Shown one piece after another: positions 59,945 to 64,000 of a stretch of DNA of 64,000 bases. Positions within the stretch are counted from its first letter, which is position 1, and each line of letters opens with the position of its first letter. Below the pieces are notes generated by a model, which saw only the letters and a list, made by a program, of their open reading frames with translations, was not told the origin of the DNA and ran no database searches. This DNA is from Clostridia bacterium (GTDB lineage Bacteria > Bacillota > Clostridia > Oscillospirales > CAG-382), in contig JAFTIR010000001.1 in assembly GCA_017456765.1 (NCBI GenBank), positions 1-64,000 of the forward strand, in the 5' to 3' direction. The position numbers were made by a program, and so were the translations under genes.

Positions 59945-60439
59945 ATGTTTTGCTTTAATTGCGGAAAAGAATTGCCTGATTGCGCCAAATTTTGCATAAG
60001 GTGCGGCGAAAAAACAACATTCCCTGTTACAACTGTCAAAAAAGTGACTGTACAAAAAACTCCGGTTTCCCACCGACCAACCTATGACAAAAGCCAAGAG
60101 CAGCAAGAAGAGGTTCGGCGCATGAACCAAAACACCCTAAAGAAGCTACAAAAAGAATTTGACGACTTGGAAGACAAAAAAGGCACTTTTTCTGCCTTTT
60201 ATATCATTATAGCAGTCATCGCTGTAGCATTTTCCTTTGCCGGCTTTGCATCCATGAACGGAGAATTAACGGAGGACACTCTATCCGGCATGATGACAGG
60301 GCTGATTTCAGCAGCGGTAGCATTGGGAATGTTTTTCGGTACCCTCATCTACAATTCAAAAATGAATAGAATATTGGACGAAAAAAGACGCAAAATAGAA
60401 CGCTTCAAAATCGAAAATGATGTAGATGCGGAGGAATAA
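59945..60439 (+). CDS. Zinc-ribbon membrane protein A
   Basis: 164 residues. N-terminal zinc ribbon with Cys3, Cys6, Cys17, Cys20 (MFCFNCGKELPDCAKFCIRCGEK), a charged region with coiled-coil tendency (about 50-85), two membrane segments (about 87-107 and 115-137) and a basic C-terminal helix. No catalytic motif. The zinc ribbon would face the cytosol if the loop is outside. AGGAGA lies upstream of ATG 59945. First of a row of related genes. Confidence 0.85.
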   Translation: MFCFNCGKELPDCAKFCIRCGEKTTFPVTTVKKVTVQKTPVSHRPTYDKSQEQQEEVRRMNQNTLKKLQKEFDDLEDKKGTFSAFYIIIAVIAVAFSFAGFASMNGELTEDTLSGMMTGLISAAVALGMFFGTLIYNSKMNRILDEKRRKIERFKIENDVDAEE

Positions 60440-60441
60440 AA

Positions 60442-60513
60442 ATGGATTTAGATTTAACCAAAAACACCTTGCGTTATAAATGGGCTAAGATTTTTGCCAC
60501 CCAAAAGTCCTAA
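60442..60513 (+). CDS. Possible 23-residue peptide
   Basis: ATG 60442 begins two bases after the previous stop and has GGAGG seven bases upstream, a stronger site than many real genes here. The product begins MDLDLTKNTLRYKWAKIF and ends ATQKS: a charged, amphipathic-looking peptide. It could be a real small protein, a leader, or the start of a decayed gene. Confidence 0.4.
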   Translation: MDLDLTKNTLRYKWAKIFATQKS

Positions 60514-60548
60514 ATATGAAATCAAAAACTCAAAGGAGAGAAAAAATC

Positions 60549-61295
60549 ATGTATTCAATGCGACGCTTCGGTCCCGATTCCGAAACACTCAATCAATTAT
60601 CCTCAAGCAAAACAAAACAAATTATCAGCATTGTTATCGGAATAGTTTTATTTGTCGTTGCCATGTTCCTGGGAAATGTCCAGAGCGATAGGTGGTATGA
60701 TCCCGATGCATATGAATTACTTAATATGCTCAAGATTCTCTGTATTATTATCGGAATTATAGAAGTTATTTGCTCCGCTATCATTTATTATGTCTCAGCA
60801 AAATCCTATGATATGCTCGTCAGATGTCATGTAACTCTGTACGACGACCGAATAGAGGGTGAAGTAGTAAAAGATGATTACAGTTCTTCATTCATTCTTG
60901 CGTGGGAGGACATAATATGCGCCTATTGCGATGTATCAGGTCTCACAATAAAAACAATTACCGGACTTAAAGTTTGCCCTAACATTGAAAATACAGCAAT
61001 GCTCGCAAAAATTATAAATGATAAAATTGCAGAATTTACAGAATCATATGATGATTGTCAAATAGAAGAAGTTACAGAAAACGAAGAAGTTAAATTGCCA
61101 AAGGATGTAGTTGAAAGAATCGTAGAATCAACAGAAGAAGCACCGGAAGAAATGAACTACGACAGTGTAAATTTCGACAAAAACGATGAAAACATAAACA
61201 CACAAGATTTTAAATTCTGCATCTTTTGCGGTCAAAAATTGCCACCCAGTGCCGCGTTTTGCTGTAGCTGCGGCGAAAAGCAGGATGTGCAGTGA
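60549..61295 (+). CDS. Zinc-ribbon membrane protein B (C-terminal ribbon, PH-like middle)
   Basis: 248 residues. Two membrane segments (about 23-43 and 60-83), then a domain at about 92-155 whose strand pattern (HVTLYDDRIEGEVV, FILAWEDIICAYCD, LTIKTITGLKVC) resembles bacterial PH domains. An acidic linker follows (about 165-215) and a zinc ribbon at the very end (CIFCGQKLPPSAAFCCSCG). The ribbon is at the opposite end from its neighbours. ATG 60549 follows AAGGAGAG. Confidence 0.8.
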   Translation: MYSMRRFGPDSETLNQLSSSKTKQIISIVIGIVLFVVAMFLGNVQSDRWYDPDAYELLNMLKILCIIIGIIEVICSAIIYYVSAKSYDMLVRCHVTLYDDRIEGEVVKDDYSSSFILAWEDIICAYCDVSGLTIKTITGLKVCPNIENTAMLAKIINDKIAEFTESYDDCQIEEVTENEEVKLPKDVVERIVESTEEAPEEMNYDSVNFDKNDENINTQDFKFCIFCGQKLPPSAAFCCSCGEKQDVQ

Positions 61296-61310
61296 TGAAG
61301 GAGAAATATT

Positions 61311-62042
61311 ATGTTTTGTTCTAACTGCGGAAAAGAATTGCCCGATGTTGCAAAATATTGCAGCGCGTGTGGAGAAACCATAAATTACAAACAATTTAAT
61401 TCGTGCAAAAATCAAGTAGATACTAAAAAGTCTACTTATTTGTCTTTCAAAAATAAAAAGTTTATTACAACTGTTATTATACTTATTTTTCTATTCTTGT
61501 TTGTACTTTTTGCAATGAAAATGTGTTCTTCCAAGTTTAAACTAAAATATGGCTGGGGAACACATATGAATGAAGTGAGAAACAACGAGTATGTATATGA
61601 GGAATTTTCTCCGGGAGAAAAATTCAGTCAATGGTCATATTATAATAGTTACGTCCTTGTATGTGAAGATCCAAATCACTCCGTAGACCGCTTAGAAGAA
61701 TTTGACATATCAAATGACAGGAAAGGTACTTGGGATTATTTGATTTTTGATAAAGTTACATATGAATTTTTAGCAGAAAACAAAAAACTTTTTCATATAT
61801 ATTACGATTTTGATGGAATGTCTTTAGGTGAGCGTTTAGAAATAGCAAAAGAACATTTTGGCGATGATTATTTTATGGATGAATATGATGATGCTTGGTG
61901 GAAAAAGGGAAACACACTAATAATATTAAATGATGATTCTATAGACTATTACGATGCGGACTATTATATAGATATGCTTGAATCATCAGAACACAATTTG
62001 AGCGACAATATGGAAGCAGTGTTAAAATTTATAAAGAGCTAA
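61311..62042 (+). CDS. Zinc-ribbon membrane protein C with extracytoplasmic domain
   Basis: 243 residues. N-terminal zinc ribbon Cys3, Cys6, Cys17, Cys20 (MFCSNCGKELPDVAKYCSACGE), whose first 12 residues nearly match protein A. One membrane segment (about 51-70) and a large acidic, aromatic-rich domain (about 75-243) with YGWGTHMNEVRNNEY, CEDPNHSVDRLEEFDI and KKGNTLIILNDDSIDYYDADYY. The same domain is in protein D. Function unknown. The coding sequence is visibly A+T-rich. Confidence 0.82.
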   Translation: MFCSNCGKELPDVAKYCSACGETINYKQFNSCKNQVDTKKSTYLSFKNKKFITTVIILIFLFLFVLFAMKMCSSKFKLKYGWGTHMNEVRNNEYVYEEFSPGEKFSQWSYYNSYVLVCEDPNHSVDRLEEFDISNDRKGTWDYLIFDKVTYEFLAENKKLFHIYYDFDGMSLGERLEIAKEHFGDDYFMDEYDDAWWKKGNTLIILNDDSIDYYDADYYIDMLESSEHNLSDNMEAVLKFIKS

Positions 62043-62055
62043 ATCGGAGGTTTCT

Positions 62056-62703
62056 ATGTATTGTATCAATTGCGGCGCAAAAAACAAAATTGAAGACAAC
62101 TTTTGTGAGTTGTGCGGAACGAGCTTAAAAAAAGATATGCCGCCAGAAACAAATTTTAACAATTGTAATAAAAAATCCGCCAGAAAAGCTTTAAGTATAT
62201 TATTGATAATAGTTATTATATGCATAGTATGTGTTTCTTTTATCAGCACACCAAAAAACAAATTGAAATATTCTTGGGGAACATCAATAAGCTACATAAA
62301 AAATCAAGAATACACATTGGAGCATTGGGAATATAGAAATAGATTAAAATGTGATGACCCAAAACATACGGTTGATGATCTTGATTTTTTTGAAATAGAG
62401 TCAGACAATGTCTACTATTTTGGGGAAGAAACATCGTCATTAAAAAGTGTTTCTTATTCTTTTGCTGAAGAAATTGGATATGCACACCGAATAGAGAAGT
62501 TAAAAAGCTATTATGGTAACAAATACTATGTCGAAGACACGAGTGAACCGTATTATTCCGATATTATATGGATTAAAGGCGACACTGTAATAATAATTTC
62601 TTATGCAAGTATTACGTATTATGACAAAGAGTACTTTTTCAAGGAAACTCCTCGCTTTAGCGATGATGAGTTCAAAAAAATAAAGAGGTTTTTTAATATA
62701 TAA
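62056..62703 (+). CDS. Zinc-ribbon membrane protein D, paralogue of C
   Basis: 215 residues. Zinc ribbon Cys3, Cys6, Cys17, Cys20 (MYCINCGAKNKIEDNFCELCG), one membrane segment (about 44-64) and the shared outer domain: YSWGTSISYIKNQEY, CDDPKHTVDDLDFFEI, YYGNKYYVED and IKGDTVIIISYASITYYDKEYF. Clearly homologous to C outside the linker but diverged. GGAGG precedes ATG; 13 bases after C. Confidence 0.82.
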   Translation: MYCINCGAKNKIEDNFCELCGTSLKKDMPPETNFNNCNKKSARKALSILLIIVIICIVCVSFISTPKNKLKYSWGTSISYIKNQEYTLEHWEYRNRLKCDDPKHTVDDLDFFEIESDNVYYFGEETSSLKSVSYSFAEEIGYAHRIEKLKSYYGNKYYVEDTSEPYYSDIIWIKGDTVIIISYASITYYDKEYFFKETPRFSDDEFKKIKRFFNI

Positions 62704-62734
62704 ACAATAAAAAAATTATACACTTCACACAAAT

Positions 62735-62770
62735 AAACGGCAAGGGAAAATCCCTTGCCGTTTAACTTAT
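62735..62770 (+). terminator. Terminator of the zinc-ribbon cluster
   Basis: AAACGGCAAGGGA (62735-62747) pairs perfectly with TCCCTTGCCGTTT (62751-62763) around AAA, then TAACTTAT. Weak U-run but long stem. Confidence 0.7.
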
Positions 62771-62790
62771 AATATACTGACTTTTCAAAT

Positions 62791-62924
62791 CGTTTTGCCG
62801 CTCGCCTTAATGGCGGCAAAACGATGTTGCAATCGAGCGAGTAGACTTGTTTTCAACTATCAAAAAACGGTGCTGAATTCTTTTCTCTTTGCTTACTTTC
62901 TCTTTTTAGCAAAGAGAAAGTAAG
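62791..62924. repeat. Composite hairpin repeat before the ychF stop
   Basis: CGTTTTGCCGC (62791-62801) pairs with GCGGCAAAACG (62813-62823). An ACGGTGCT string follows, and CTTACTTTCTCTTT/AAAGAGAAAGTAAG (62892-62905 with 62911-62924) ends two bases before the ychF stop codon. The right half repeats 1-76. Confidence 0.75.
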
Positions 62925-62925
62925 A

Positions 62926-64000
62926 CTATACATTAAATCTAAACAGCACAACATCGCCATCCTGAATGACGTATTCCTTGCCCTCGGAACGCATCAAGCC
63001 CTTGTCCTTTGCCGCCGCAACCGAGCCACATTCAACAAGGTTGTCAAAGGAAACGATTTCTGCTCTGATAAAACCTCTTTCAAAGTCGGAATGAATTTTG
63101 CCTGCCGCCTGAGGCGCCTTTGTGCCCTTGGTGATAGTCCATGCACGAACCTCCTGAGGACCTGCTGTAAGATAGCTTATGAGACCGAGAAGCTCGTAGC
63201 CCGCGGTCACAAGTGTGTCAAGACCGCTCTTTTCTATGCCGAGGTCAGCTAAAAATTCCTTCTTTTCTTCGGGTTCAAGCTCACTTATTTCTGCTTCAAT
63301 ACCTGCACAAATGCTGATAATGCCCGACTTTTCTTCGTCCGCAATTGCTTTAAGTGCCATGTAGTAAGGGTTTTTTGTAAGGTCTGTGCCAAGCTCATCC
63401 TCATTGATGTTCGCAACGTAAATTACAGGCTTCATGGAAAGAAGCGGCACTTCGCGGAGCATCTCAAGCTCGTCATCGGAGTATTCAAGCTGGCTTGCTT
63501 TTTTGCCCTCGTTGAGTACGGCTAAAATCTTCTCCAGAAGGTCTATTTCCTTCTGCGCGGACTTGTCACCCTTTAAGATTTTCTTAGCTCTGTCAATTCT
63601 GCGCTCTACGATTTCGATGTCGGAATAGATAAGCTCAAGGTTTATCGTGTTTACATCGTCAGCAGGGTCAATGTGACCGTTTACATGAATAATGTCGTCA
63701 TTTTCAAAGCATCTTACAACGTGAACCACCGCATCAACTTCGCGAATGTGGGAAAGGAACTTATTTCCGAGACCTTCACCCTGCGACGCACCCTTAACAA
63801 GCCCTGCAATGTCAACAAATTCGATAACTGCAGGAGTATACTTTTCGGGGTTGTACATTTCTGCGAGCACGTCAAGACGAGAGTCGGGAACGGGCGCAAT
63901 ACCAACATTGGGGTCAATCGTGCAGAAGGGATAATTTGCCGCTTCTGCTCCTGCATTTGTAATCGCATTAAAAAGGGTACTCTTTCCGACGTTCGGAAGT
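62926..64000 (-). CDS. ychF: Redox-regulated ATPase YchF (5' end outside the window)
   Basis: Obg-like P-loop protein that hydrolyses ATP rather than GTP and binds ribosomes. Visible part about 357 residues: starts in the P-loop ([14 protein letters not shown]), then [15 protein letters not shown], the G3-like [21 protein letters not shown], a coiled-coil insertion (about 150-200 of the full protein) and a C-terminal TGS domain ending [15 protein letters not shown]. Only the first few residues are missing at the right edge. Confidence 0.95.
   Translation of the reverse strand, partial: LPNVGKSTLFNAITNAGAEAANYPFCTIDPNVGIAPVPDSRLDVLAEMYNPEKYTPAVIEFVDIAGLVKGASQGEGLGNKFLSHIREVDAVVHVVRCFENDDIIHVNGHIDPADDVNTINLELIYSDIEIVERRIDRAKKILKGDKSAQKEIDLLEKILAVLNEGKKASQLEYSDDELEMLREVPLLSMKPVIYVANINEDELGTDLTKNPYYMALKAIADEEKSGIISICAGIEAEISELEPEEKKEFLADLGIEKSGLDTLVTAGYELLGLISYLTAGPQEVRAWTITKGTKAPQAAGKIHSDFERGFIRAEIVSFDNLVECGSVAAAKDKGLMRSEGKEYVIQDGDVVLFRFNV

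Noticed and set aside
59143-62703. Prophage remnant suggested by two small XRE repressors
   Set aside because: No integrase, excisionase, terminase, portal or lysis gene; the regulators flank membrane and surface proteins instead.

Overview
The window looks like chromosome of an anaerobic, gut-type Clostridia (Bacillota), probably near Oscillospirales/Christensenellales; this placement is inference. The reasons are the S10-spc-alpha order with zinc-type S14, S4 and L36, a T-box before thrS, a THF riboswitch before folT, SLH, stalk (copper-amine-oxidase-N) and NPCBM surface domains, AGGAGG-type ribosome binding sites, and several promoters that match TTGACA-17-TATAAT exactly. I found no tRNA, rRNA, CRISPR array, transposase or phage structural gene.

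Layout. 1-3945 (-): a rhamnose operon transcribed leftward (TIM-barrel isomerase, rhaB, rhaA). 4129-5076 (+): a 2-hydroxyacid dehydrogenase. 5338-8639 (-): dnaX, truA, ecfT. 8839-13448 (+): a TSCPD protein, a phosphohexomutase, archaeal-type proS and an SGNH hydrolase. 13598-22159 (-): one 2853-residue SLH-anchored surface protein built from a higher-order repeat of CBM-like, Ig-like, BIG2-like and InlB-like modules. 22471-23280 (-): a membrane protein. 23563-39113 (-): the complete ribosomal supercluster from rpsJ to rplQ, with secY, adk, map, infA and rpoA inside, read from a consensus promoter through a leader of about 430 nt. 40126-46793 (-): thrS under a Thr T-box, then a coupled lrp-aminotransferase-DUF362-metA-lipoprotein operon. 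47133-52185: an AraC regulator divergent from two Gfo/Idh/MocA oxidoreductases, a NagB-like and a NagA gene (amino-sugar catabolism). 52415-55210 (+): THF riboswitch, folT, folC and a short QueG-like iron-sulfur protein. 55188-56278 (+): an Abi/HEPN gene directly behind a short, strongly promoted and terminated RNA. 56478-62703: two stalk-domain secreted proteins, two small XRE regulators and a cluster of zinc-ribbon membrane proteins that becomes visibly A+T-rich. 62926-64000 (-): ychF, cut by the window end.

The housekeeping part is conventional. The novelty lies in four places: the small-RNA/Abi pair, the zinc-ribbon paralogue cluster beside its regulators, the giant surface protein, and several families of intergenic hairpin repeats. 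One of these is a composite element present in at least six places whose stem sequences differ while base pairing is kept.

Limits: everything was read by eye. Domain names rest on motif recognition, promoter calls on hexamers and spacing, and RNA calls on hand-drawn pairing; no homology search, folding or expression data was available.
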